A DNA stretch of 64,000 nucleotides from Echinococcus granulosus (Eukaryota; Platyhelminthes; Cestoda; Cyclophyllidea; Taeniidae), in contig NW_020170382.1 in the NCBI RefSeq assembly GCF_000524195.1, forward strand, positions 1,425,107-1,489,106. The letters are read 5' to 3'. Made by a program: the position numbers and the translations under genes. Of this stretch, positions 29,263 to 41,200 are shown one piece after another. Each line of letters opens with the position of its first letter. Within the stretch, counting starts at the first letter, position 1. The notes below the pieces were generated by a model that saw only the letters and a program-made list of their open reading frames with translations, did not search any database and had not been told where the DNA came from.

Positions 29263-29613
29263 CTTGTTCTAACGGTGTCCACTGCTCAATGAGATTTTCG
29301 GTCCACCAAAGCAAATCGATTTTCTGGTACCTAGCGCATGCTTTTGGCTCCTTTCATCCCCAGGTGCATGCTGAAATGAGTTTTCGCAACATCGCTATCA
29401 TCTCGAAATTGTCTTAGTAGCTTGATAATTCTTTTAAACAACTATTAAGCGTGGTGAGCGAAAAATGGGCTAATTAAATTGGACGGGAATATTCGCAATT
29501 TGACCACAACTGTTTTATCCAAAATGCAATCTAAACTTTTTGCAGATGTAAAGAGATTTTAATTCTGATGTATTTAAATAAACCGAACTAATTAGTCATC
29601 AAATTATACTGGC

Positions 29614-29623
29614 TTATATAAGG
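29614..29623 (+). promoter_or_regulatory. TATA-like box of the CHMP2A gene
   Basis: TTATATAAGG lies 100 bases before the first ATG of CHMP2A, with a possible splice acceptor (gggtttacag) at 29630-29639. Either a TATA-driven start near 29645 or trans-splicing at 29639 would give a short 5' UTR. Confidence 0.4.
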
Positions 29624-29713
29624 TTGTTTGGGTTTACAGTTTGGAGGCGGTCATTGCGGATTTCGCTTCCTCACTGGCATCGTTCTCTCTTGGGGGTTTC
29701 TGTGTTTCACATA

Positions 29714-30997
29714 ATGATGAATGTGTTTGGTAAAAGGAAAACTCCTCAAGAACAACTGAGAGAAAACAATCGGGCTCTCCAACGAACCATGAGGGAACTG
29801 GATCGCGAAAAACAGCGTCTTGAAAATGAACAAGTTAAAATTACAAATGATATCCGTAGGATGGCTAAACAGAACCAAATGGAGACTGTAAAAATTATGG
29901 CAAAAGATTTGGTCCGGATTCGAGCGTACATCACCAAACTCGTTAAGATGAGAGCGAGCATTCAGGCTATTTCGTTGAATATGCAGACACTGAAGTCAAC
30001 TGCTCAAATGTCAGACTCGATGAAACTGGTCACGCGTACGCTAGTTCAAATGAATAGACAAATGAAGCTGCCTGCATTGCAAAAGACTCTTCGCGAGTTT
30101 GAGAAGGAGTCTTCAAGAATGGAGATGAAACAGGAAATGATCTCTGACGTTATGGACGATGTTTTCGACCAAGAGGGTGATGACGAAGCTACTGAGGCTG
30201 TCGTTCAACAGGTAAAATTGTTGTTCTATTACCATTCTTTTGTTTGTACTTTGTATCTTGGTACTAGCTATTTAAGTAGTAGCAAATTGGTAAAATTTTC
30301 CACGAGTAGACACGTAAGTTTCGTAGCATTTCATCAAAATTATGCTCCTCGTTATTAAACAAGTATGTTTTGTTTTCTAGGCATAATCTTTAGTATTGTT
30401 CCCAGTTTGCCTTTGTTTTGTCGTTTGTGCGATAATTTCCTGTTACTTACGATGAGGGGCTTGGGATCCTGATTTCCTGCTCAGTGCATATTTTCTATAG
30501 GACTGTAAGAGTAATGAAGTGTTGCTTAAGTTATTGGCATAAGTATATTCTGCGTATTGTTGTGATATTAGTAAATCCACTTATAAATACCCTACAGTAG
30601 GTTATTGAGACAGTTCAAACACCAGTTCTCTTCCTCCAAACACTCAATGTCTCTTTGGATCTCTATTGTTAGATATTCCACCTTGCATAATAATGGGATG
30701 TGAGTAACTCTAGACATGGATTCTGGCTTCCTTAAGATTGGTGAGATGGGTTTTTAGGATGGTGCCTAATAGATGACCTAAGTAACGTTTAGGTTTGCAT
30801 TATCTTAGGTATTGGACGAGTTGGGCATTGAGCTGTCGGATGGGCTTCACGGTCTGCCCACGATGGCAGGTACCATCGGAGGTGCGGAGGGGGCAGGCAA
30901 TCGGGGCGAAGCGATGCCTGTTCCTGCTGGTGCCGACCCCACTGCTTCTGCGGAAACAGACGAACTGGAGGCACGTCTGCGTAACCTCAAGCGCTAG
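29714..30997 (+). CDS. CHMP2A: ESCRT-III subunit CHMP2A (Vps2), 2 exons
   Basis: Charged multivesicular body protein 2A forms membrane-scission filaments with CHMP3/CHMP4 and recruits VPS4. Exons 29714-30211 and 30809-30997 join in phase 0 across a 597-nt GT-AG intron (caacag|gtaaaa, tatcttag|gta); product 228 aa against 222 in human. Visible: basic N-terminal helix (FGKRKTPQEQLRENNRAL, RTMRELDREKQRLE), the core AKDLVRIRAYITKLVKMRA, an acidic linker DEGDDEATEAVV-like stretch, VLDELGIELSD at the exon junction, and a C-terminal MIT-interacting motif LEARLRNLKR. The frame is open upstream to 29624, but its first codons there are not ATG. The first real ATGs are the adjacent pair at 29714 and 29717; either could be used. 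Orthology is firm. Confidence 0.95.
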
Positions 30998-31262
30998 CCC
31001 TTGTTCCGTCACCACCATCGTTTTTCTTGTAAATTAGAATCTCTGTCGCACCCGCACACTCGCGTACCTGCACGTTTATGCTTCCCCAATCTGCTCCCCT
31101 CTGACCAACATATTTCAATGGTTATCCAGCAGATCATTTTTCTTAAGAAAACGACCTTTTTTCTCTTTTCTCACTCTTTCAAATTGGGTTTTATTAATAT
31201 TTGTACATTTTAAGAGCGTGGAAAATCTGTGTGGGCCTTGTTCTACCAGTTTATCTACCACT

Positions 31263-31268
31263 AATAAA
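31263..31268 (+). terminator. Polyadenylation signal of CHMP2A (AATAAA)
   Basis: It lies in ctaataaaaacc, 266 bases past the CHMP2A stop codon, followed within 30 bases by GT-rich sequence (cctgttctgttccgtg), the usual arrangement of a cleavage site. Confidence 0.7.
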
Positions 31269-31289
31269 AACCACCTGTTCTGTTCCGTG

Positions 31290-34200
31290 AAAGATTCAGG
31301 CCAAGATTCGTAGTTTCTCTTGTCTTACGATCGCGGTGACTCAAAGTGTCTGCCGATTGATTTACTCAGCGGTTGAATGTGTCTGTTTGCCTGGTAAATA
31401 TCCGCCTGGCGTGGCAGTACATTTTTAGTGCTCTCCCAAGTTACACCTGTTTTCCTGGTTAGTCTCCAACATTTCCGTGAGTGATTGTCATGCGTCAGGT
31501 GTAACATGACAAGGGGCAGTTTGAGTAGCTCGAGTGCGTGGGCTTTTTTGAAGGTTTCGATCTTCAGCAAAGCATGAATATCGGGGTTGTGATTTAGGCA
31601 GGTCGACAGTTCTACTGCTTTTAGGAGTTTTTTGCTGCAATATTGTCGTCTGGTAGTTCGGTTTTGCTGCTTAAATTTATTGTAAATTCATCATTTCTAG
31701 TTTGGCTATTTATATCAGAATAACAAACTCTTGACCGCGTCTTTTTCTCTATCGTCCTCATGCTAGCGACCATTTCTCCTGTATTATTATCCGACACTAC
31801 AGCAAGTATGTGAGACTATCCCTGTTGAGGTGCAGTTCCCGTTTCATTAGTCGAGATTTTTCTCTACCTGGCATGATCAGTACAGCGGTAATGGAGACCG
31901 CAATAGCCGAAATTAGCAATATTTGAAGTAGAGAGACCATAACTGTCTCTAAGGGAGCGTTCGGCTTATGAATAGGTAAGGTGGTGACAAGTGCCACCTC
32001 TACCACTCATTCTTATATCATGAGAGCCCAATACCATGTTTTGCAGTGATTGATGGGCTCACAGTTGAACCGTCGATCGCGCGACATCACCCGATTAGAT
32101 GTTGCTGCACCGAATTTAGCAGAACTGGAGGGATTTATTTATTCTAATGCGGTGGGAAAGAGGATAACATATTGTCGACATCAATCAATTGCAAAAATTC
32201 TGTGCCTATTTCACTGTCAAGTCGGTTCAAACTACTCGGATTCGATCTGCTACCCTTTTACGGCAAAAAAGTACAAACTCAACCCGAATTCTCTCAAACA
32301 AGCGTCATCTTGCTGGCTTGACGTCTAATCTTTAAAGTAAGAATGACGGTACCACTGTAATACGTTAATTTTTATTTAGCTCTCGGGTTTGGTACTGAGC
32401 CACTTAGGAGATGTGCCATTGTACCTCCGCCGGGCGACCTGACCTGCGAGCAATGCTGGTAGCCCCCAAGCCCCTCTGTACGTTGGAAATACATATTCTA
32501 CTCGAGTTTTATGTCTTCTTTCGGCACCAGGGAAGTCTGGGGGTGCAACACTAGTATTTAGGCTTACAAACTGTTTTTAGTAAAGTGCGTTTTATGCTGA
32601 AACCGTTTCATTTGAAAGCGTTTCACGTGTTAGTACTCAATCGTCGGCTTTGCAATCAGGCAGCACATCATGCTTTTGGGTTCCCATTTCCACGAGTTTG
32701 TTTAATGCCGCACGTGGTAAATGCTAATGGTTTGACAATATCTGCATTTGAGAGCTTTTTTTGACTGTCATGCACTACAACGCATGATGTTAATTTCACG
32801 CAAATCCGCCCCCGAACCACTTCAGTTGATTGGTTATACCTTGGATACTCTTTGAGGTCTGGAATGCGGGTTACTTCATTGAAAATTACCTTTTGTATTC
32901 ATCAAGACTCTCCAAGACAAATCAATCTCGCCCCGTCTCGAGGGTTGAGAAAGAAGCTACCAAAGTGGCGATTGCGGCGACCATCACATGTCAGTCATGG
33001 GTGTAAATCACCATGGCACTAGTATAGACATATACTTAAACTAAAATGAACCTTTAAATGCCTGGTAGAAATGAATCAATGTTACTGTTTTATAAATGCA
33101 ACAACACGACAGACTGATCCATTTGGGCTTTTGGCGATGGATTCAAGGGAGCACTTTTCAGGCAGAAAATCGAGCCTAGGTGGATGAGTTTCTAGTGTAT
33201 GCGTTGTACCTTTGTCACTTCACGTTTTAGTGAATTTATGCAACTTTTCTCCTCATTTAGCTGATTGCTTCCCCAAGAAAAGTGATGAAAATTATGCTTA
33301 ATTCCCTCGGACTGTTTCCTCGTGGCTTGAAAGCATTCCTTTCATATCGTACGAATCAGTACATTCCTTTCGCCTCCAAACTTTACATGGTCGACTTACT
33401 TATGTATTTGAAAAAAAAGGTCAAAATTACACCTTGCCTATGGAATCAGACCACGTGATAGTGCGTCGCAGCCCACGCAGATGTACTCGCTAATCTTCGC
33501 GTTTGATTTGTGAACCATTTATGGTGGGGTGGAGATGCGCTTGTCATACCACCAGAATAACCACCCTTGAGATTAATAAATACCGTATCTGTGAACTGAC
33601 AAAATAGTCAGATTACCCATTGTCTGTACGTGCATATGACTTCGCGTCTCCTTTGTTATTTTGTCGTCTACCAAGTTTGTGTTCTTTGTTGAGTAAAATT
33701 CCATCTATTTACATTTAACGTCAGGGGGGTCTTTGATTATCCTGGTAGCAAGGTTATCTAACAACAGCAGCACACCTTAGTAGACCTTTGGAGATGGTAT
33801 AAAGTGCCATAATTGAAAGCCAAACGCTTGCTAAATAAGGGATGTTCTGGGTTCACCTCTTTTGCATTTATGTTGATCTTCTGATGAAAGTATTGTAGCT
33901 GAACCATGTAATTGGGAAATGGATGCCGACAACACCGGTAAGTTCTTTTGTAATGGCCTGACATCAAGACGGAATGTAAATTTGGGCCTAAAGCCATCTT
34001 TTAATTTTTTTACTAGTCCTCAAAAATCGCACCATCAAGAACAACTAGGAGTATAATAGCAAAATAAAATGCGAGAAATTAGAACTGCGGAGCTGACTTT
34101 TCCCAAATCAAAACTATTTTTGGAGACTTTTGTTAGGATTTTGCGGAAGAAGTCAACTTCTGAAATTAGGGTCATTTATTTTGCTTAGACCATTATTAAT

Positions 34201-35204
34201 CGAGGCCGCGTCTGCCAAATCAGAGGGACTTTGTACGGTTCCGTCGGTAGTTCCGGTTATCAGTTTTTTAAATGTCACTGGCATGATGTTTATGGAGCTG
34301 ATGATATGAAAGCCTTTCCTCTTTTCAAAAATACGACTGAATAGATCCGTTGAAGCACGTCTGAAATCCCTCAGTTGGGGCCGATCAGTGCTATTTGATA
34401 CCGCCCGAATCTGGGGTATACCAAGCAACGCTAGCCTTCCTAGTGCTGCGCAAGGTAATGGAAGGGGCATTCTTTGGAATGTCAAACTACGGAGACTTCT
34501 TAGCCTTTAAGGTTTGCGTTTACGATCTTGGTCCGTGTGGAGACCTCCAGAGTGATGCAAGGTGCCACGAAGTCATCAAATTTTGGGCAAAGTAGGGTAC
34601 TTCAAGGAACATGAAGGCGATAGACTAGTACTTGGAGTTATGTACTAACGTCTTCTTTCGACTGAACTGAACCTTCCTGGACGCTAAGTGACCTCCAGAG
34701 GTCAATACCATAAACTCTACCATAAACAAATATGCACACATACTATCACCCCCGATCCAGCTCTACTAGCCTGGTAAAGAAGGAAGGCACACGTGAACCG
34801 ACATGGCGCGCCTCAGAAGGCCATCGGAAATCGTGCGATACCTAGGTGTACCGTACCCGTGCTCACAAGCTGCTAGTTGGCGTCTTCTATCCCCTCATTA
34901 TGTTCCACAGTTGCTCGTGGCAAACGCTCACCTGCTATTGTCACTCTACATGCAAGTATGTAGGGGAGTCAATTCGATAACATAAGTGAGCTTGAACTTT
35001 CCTCTCAATAGCAAAAAGAGGAGTAGAAGAGTGATCGAGAGGATGCAAATGATTTAGTTTCCTACACAACATTAGCCGGGTATATAGGTAGTCAATAGTG
35101 TCAAAGAGAAGGATGGAAAGAGTCGAGTCCCTTCGAAGTATCACAGAGTCGGCGAGCGACAATTGACAGAGATAGTCCCATGCGCGGGTATGTACATCCA
35201 TACA
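31290..35204. other. Intergenic between convergent CHMP2A and IQSEC genes
   Basis: About 3.9 kb with one diverged LTR (32356-32550). A short hydrophobic ORF on the minus strand (31797-32006; hydrophobic block VSLLQILLISAIAVSITAVL followed by basic residues) looks like a membrane segment but starts at GTG directly after a stop, so I do not call it. The IQSEC 3' UTR occupies the right end; a minus-strand AATAAA at 34175-34180 is over 1 kb beyond its stop. Confidence 0.4.
32356..32550 (+). mobile_element. Diverged solo LTR copy
   Basis: It begins TGTAATACG, carries CTTTCGGCACCAGGGAAGTC, ends GGGTGCAACA, and is close to the family length (195 against 198). The flanking 4-mers (ccac, ctag) do not match. 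No primer-binding site follows, so it is a decayed solo LTR. Confidence 0.65.
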
Positions 35205-38200
35205 CTAGTGAGACTGCTCGTGCGAGCGATAGACATAGGCCCTTGGCCGCTGCAAGGCAGGCGCGTGGTGATTCTGCTGGTGCTGGTGGCTGCGGTATCC
35301 GGGTGCACAGACACCGGCACTGCGAGCGGAGGCGAGTAAACCCAGAGAGGTGGTGTCGGGGCTCAAATGGGACGGGTAGCAGCCGCCTCTCGTGTGGCGG
35401 GAGTGAGGCATCGGCGCCACCGCCACTGTCCCCTGCGGAAGACCATAGGTGATCGCGGCGACGGCGTCCAAAGGTTTTGCGATAGGGGCTTGCTTGCAGA
35501 GCACGTCATCTAGCCGAATTCGGTCCATTTCTAGCGTTTCGGTTATGCATTCCTGTGAAGTGATAGTTATAACAATTAATTTACTTCATGTTTGTGATTT
35601 CACTACCTCTCCTGCTTTGAATATTTGCTGCGCCAATGTAGTAGAATAATACTATCTTTTACCTTTTTGCTGTGCATTAAACGACACGGGTTTCGCAATC
35701 TCCTGCGACCCGGTTAACTCGCCGAGAGCACGGTTATGGGCATGTTATCCATGCTTTTGGTCTGCCATCCCCTTCCTATGCTAACAACGTGACTGGTTCC
35801 AGATTCATTTGTCGCGTTCTTGCGTTCTGGAGAAATTCCATCAACTCAGACAAATGCAACTGGCGAAACAATCCATGACAGTGCAAACAATTTCAACGAA
35901 CATAGCTGGGACTTGTATTCATCTTCTGTTCACTTGATAATTTATCTCAAAAATTTGTGGAAAGCACAAGATAGGCAAATAATTACGTGCGGTGTCCACA
36001 GGAAAATGGCTGCATGAAGCTTCTTCGAATAGTTCATTCGTCGAATTAATCAGCATTACAACCCATCGCCCTTTTTCAACGGGACGCAACCCTGTCGATT
36101 CTACTTCCATACAACATTTCGCCTCTAGGCAAAACGGACCAAGCCCCATCTACTGCTTCTGCCTCAGTCTTGAAAACTGTCTATTTCGAAAACATCCCTT
36201 AAGCAAAGGGAAAGTAATGGATAAGAATGCAATTCCACCTGAACAGTACAAAGAAGCCACTAGTTACTTGGATCAAAATGCAACTTAATAACGCACAAAT
36301 ATTCTATCCTAAGACACAAAAGCAAACTATTGACTTTTTAGAGAAATCTTCCGCAACTAGGATTTATATTATCCGTACTAATATGGGAAGCGCGGCCTCT
36401 CATACTGATTTACTTGCAAGAGGGACTATCCATCCCAGCTAAAAACACTTGTTTTCCACATGCGAGAAAGAGAGATAAGGCATCAGCCAACCTGAATGTC
36501 CTCCAGAAGCCGCAGTTTATCTGATTGTGTTTTAGCATTGAAACTGATCACCGGATTACCACGAGACGGTTCACTAGTACTCTTCAGACTACTAGCACGC
36601 TTCGCTGATGTCGATGACGACGACGACGCCGAGCTTTTCTTCTTCTCGTCACCTTCACTGTTTAGAGCAGCACTAGATTGATCCACATGGTAAAGCGAGA
36701 AGCCATTCTCGTAGTGCGTTGTCTCAAAGGTGGTAACTCGGATTCCCAGCAGAGTGATACACGCGCGCACCTGATAGGTGGCAGTGGAAGAGGTGGATGA
36801 GGAGGACTCCTTTCGACGCTTGCGAATAGCCTTTGTCACTAGAAGGAGGTCGTTAAAAAGGAACACGTCCCGTTGGTGTGGCCCACTCCGATCGCGTTTT
36901 GTCTTGTCTGGGACCTGGTGAAGAGAAAATTCTACTTACAAAGTCCTAGTAGAAGCGTCAACACCGAAGTGCAAGTGAGCCACTTTGTGGGGCCATAAAA
37001 AAACTGAATTTGGCCAAAAAAACAAAGAACGACCATAGTCGGGAACCACTCACACCCCCAAGAATCGGCATTCCTTTGTTACGGTTTTGTGCATTGATTT
37101 ATCCCCCCAATAATTCAAACATTGTTGAAGAAGTCCAAATGAAAGCCAACTGCAATGAGTAGATAGCATATTTAACTCTGTGATTACGTAGGCACTGAAG
37201 TCTCCGCGGATTGGACGTTTGGTCAGTTGCATGGCCCCCGGGCCATACCGGTAGCTTCTCGGTCCTTTAGTATATCAGTATTACATTCTCCATCACACTC
37301 GACAATCGTCCTCGTCTTCAGAAAAGACTCGGGGAGATAAATTGGTGGCAGCCGAGAGCGAACCCTACCCTAAAGGACAAATATCCTCATTCCTTTTACT
37401 GAATGCTAAACCTGAACGTGACAGAAGAGGGGCATCTGCCCCTGATGGGAGAATCTGTGACGACCCTAACAGAAGGTTTGAAGAATGACGTCCACCTTCG
37501 GCAACTGCCTCAGTCCCACATTCTATGAGAATGCTATTAGTAAATGGGGAGATACTAGCCCTAAACCATTTGGGAAAGTTCATTGCTGAGCTGTCTGTGA
37601 TACCTATGTAAAGAAGTCAACTAGATGAACAAGCAATACCTCCTCCACCTCTCTGCTAGCTGGATAGAACCCGGAGGGGCAGATGCGGCTGGCATCACTG
37701 AGGGGCGAACAAAGTGGCAAGAAGGAACAGACGCAAAGCCTTGTTCCCACGAAAGCATCCGAAATCCCGTCCCTTACTAAATGACTCCTCTCTTAGACCA
37801 GTGTTGTTACGACTAGCGATGGATTTGCGTGATGACCAGCACATTTCCCCTTTCCCAACACATTTCCAAACAGGAAAAAACTCAGGAGTCGGTGGAATTG
37901 CCAAATTGCATCAGTGACGTTGGGATTAAATATTTTCTCAGTTGCACACAAATTCGATGACTGGTGCAACTGGTTCGTGGAGGTTTTTTTTTGAAAAACA
38001 CCGACTACATTGGGACGACCGATGCGGAAGGCTGATTGAGGAGAGCGCCGGAGACGACGCTCAAAAGAAAGACGGGCTATGCGATGTATTACTAGTTTGT
38101 TTAATTCTGCATTCGACTGCGCGGGTACTTAGGTCCCTCCAGATTGTACTTTCACTCAGCGACATGGCCTCTTGCTCATGTCAGTAGCCTCTCAGTCCTT

Positions 38201-41200
38201 CTGTACGTCAGTAATACATACTGCTCAGATTTCTTACGACTTCAGGAAAGACTCTAGGTGCTACATACCCTCCATTTTATCAAAATTGTCACTTTTTTGA
38301 TCTTGAAGAGAAATATGCTTTTATGTGTAAAAATGCTTTTAATAAAGTAGGAGAAAAAATAAATAGAACTGTATAAAATTCTCTTTTTAAATGCTTCCGC
38401 ACTTCGATTCCAGGTATCTAGCAGTTTGACTTCAAACCAAAAGATGCGACGTTACTTGTAAGACGAATTCTATGCTATATCCCCTAATATTTTTTAAACA
38501 GGGATTTCAGCTAAATTGAATTGGACGATGCTGGATTAAATTTATCATTGCATTCATCTACTTCGAAAGTCCAGATCGCACCCAGTGCAAATTGTGTGCC
38601 ACTTTCCTACAGACCAGTCTATCATAACCAAGTCCCAAAAAAGGTGGGTTTCGAACGCACAACAGCACTGAGGCAAATGTCAATTGAATTGTCCTCTCCA
38701 GTCATGGAGCACTTCAATCTGTCCATACACCGGAAGATTGCCTCGAAATCACGTAAGGCAACTAATCAAATAATGAAATGAATTGCCTCCAGTCAGTTTT
38801 CTACATCTTTTCTCAACTGTAACAGTATTTCCGTCTTAGTACAACTATCATTTTAGACAGAAATCCTAAATTTAATGAAGTATTAATGACCTTAAATACA
38901 TCAAAATCACAGACCGAAAAATCGTGCCCTGAATATGTTTAGGCGTTGCTCACTTGTCGACTTTCTGCGGCCTAATTTGTGCTCAAACACAAACCAGGGA
39001 TACCCTATACAATAACAGAAAAAATAGTCAATGAACCTTTATCTAGAGGTAAAAAGCGATGTCGAGCTGGGTGGTGACCCGGCTTCCAAGAGCCTTGCAT
39101 GCGGTCAATCGAGGAGGTAGAAACAAAACCTGAGGCCGTTTGATCAACTCCAGATTGCATTACTGAGATGCATTTGAAATAACGGATACAAAGGGGCATA
39201 AATACACACCGCCTCTACGAAATATAGCAAGATGGAATTTTTCTATTGCTGAATTGAGATTTCAACAAGAAAGCAAACACGTTGAAATTACTTGTGAAAT
39301 CAGCCACTCTGGCGGATATTAGGGGAATGGACTTACTGCATACACGCATTAAAAGGTGGGAAGTCGGAGAGGAAATATGCGTACGAATTATTCGAGTGAA
39401 GTAGTTAATTTGCAGCAGGAATTTGTCCGAATTAATGCGATGGTTTTACCACCGCTGTTCGCAAATTCGAAGTCCGTCAAATTAATGGGTGCCGTAAATC
39501 TAGAACTAACTCGCTCTAAATCGTGGAAAATGTTCACAGGATGATTTATTCGACTGACGACTAGATATGCTTTTAAGTGTTAGAGAGGGAGGAGGAAGAG
39601 GGGTACCTCATAGAGACGGCAGTAGCAGACCAGACGGCGCTGGGGCAGGACAAGATTAGTAGGTCGCAGGGGTCCAGTGAGGAGGCGGTGAACACGACGC
39701 ACCTGATCCGTGTGGTCCGGTGCCACCAGCATCTCGCCCGCCTGCATTCGATCGAATATGGCCAGCAACAGGTTCCTATCCAGGTCCTCGCCTGCCAGTT
39801 AAACAACAAAAACGACTCCATTAGCTGCCATCCACCCATCCAAAATCGAGACTTCTAAATCTATGAAAGAACTGCGTTATTATTTACACACTCCAGCGTT
39901 CTATCTGGAAAGCATCAGAACAGAAAGATTTTTCAGCACTGCTGAACTGTCCTAGGATGGCGTACTTCGAAAAGTCGTAGCTGCACTCAACTTTCGCTGA
40001 CGTTGCAAAATTCCAGACATTCGTAAGTGAGTGCGTTCACCACTCACAAAAGATCCATCTCCTGTGCAATTTCGCAACGACCGATTATTCACAGGAATGA
40101 CTGCTATGGACCGGAAACCACCGAAACCGAGATCTTCACTAGCATACAAACGTACGGCCGTCTTCGAAAAGTTTGCCACATTCAAGCGTCTTACTGTGAC
40201 CTTAAAACATCACCGCATCGCACAGTACTTTAAGTGTTCCGCAAGTTCTACACTTCTATCCACAAGAAAGTTCAAATATCACCACTTGTTGTTCTGCGTG
40301 TAAACACTGTGACTGCAGTCTGGATACCATCTTAATCAGGCGTCTGAACAGGGCTATAACTTGTGCGTCAGCTCTAAGTAGCAGAACGAAATCGTCATTT
40401 GCATCCCCTCCACAGTACGATTTACTTTTAGTCAGTGAAAAAAAAAACACTCTGGCTTGAATAGGCCTCATACGATACACGAACTTGGACCAAAGTTTGG
40501 TCTAACTAAAGTTTATGCATGCACATAACAATACAATGTGGTATAGTGCAACACTCCTTTGGCATGAGAATAAGGAGTTTCGAGGCCATAGCCTCTATGT
40601 TATTCGCTTATTTGGTGAGAAATCCATTAATCCCGTTTATCCAATTATTTTTCAAACAGACTACTGTTGTTGAACTTGTAGTGTAAAACTGTGTAGATCA
40701 TTTGATAGGTTACAGTTACAGCTTTCACCTTGTTATCCATCTCGGTTTCAGCTTAGCTCAGTTACAATGATCAAACCACATTTCAGAATAAAGCTTGTTA
40801 GTCCAGCGGAGGTACACCCTGCGCCGTGGATTAAGCCTCTTGACTCTTGATCGTCCGTACTGGATTGGTCAAACGATGGAATATAGACAACTAACTGTGA
40901 ATCAAAGGTCGTTTAAATTATTGAAGTCAATATTCAACTATTTTCAAAAAGCCAGCGAAATGCAATTTGAGGAAGCTATTGGACGCCCGGCAGCAGAAAA
41001 CAGACTCATCCTTGCTAGATATAACTATTGCCTTTACCCACGCCACTCTCCCTCAAGTTGTAAAGCAACCTAAAACTACGCCCGCACTTTGGGAATAATT
41101 TATGCAAATATGGGAAGAATTCTCTCCCCTTCCCTATATGCGTCTCTGTAGCCATAAAAGAAAATAATTTAGTACCAATATCAACTCTTTCACAAAAATC

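Noticed and set aside
29624..29713. N-terminal extension of CHMP2A
   Set aside because: The frame is open, but its first codon is TTG and it contains no ATG before 29714; the family starts directly with the FGKRKTP-type sequence.
31797..32006. Short membrane-segment-like minus-strand ORF
   Set aside because: It starts at GTG immediately after an in-frame stop and has no acceptor; a hydrophobic run alone is weak evidence.
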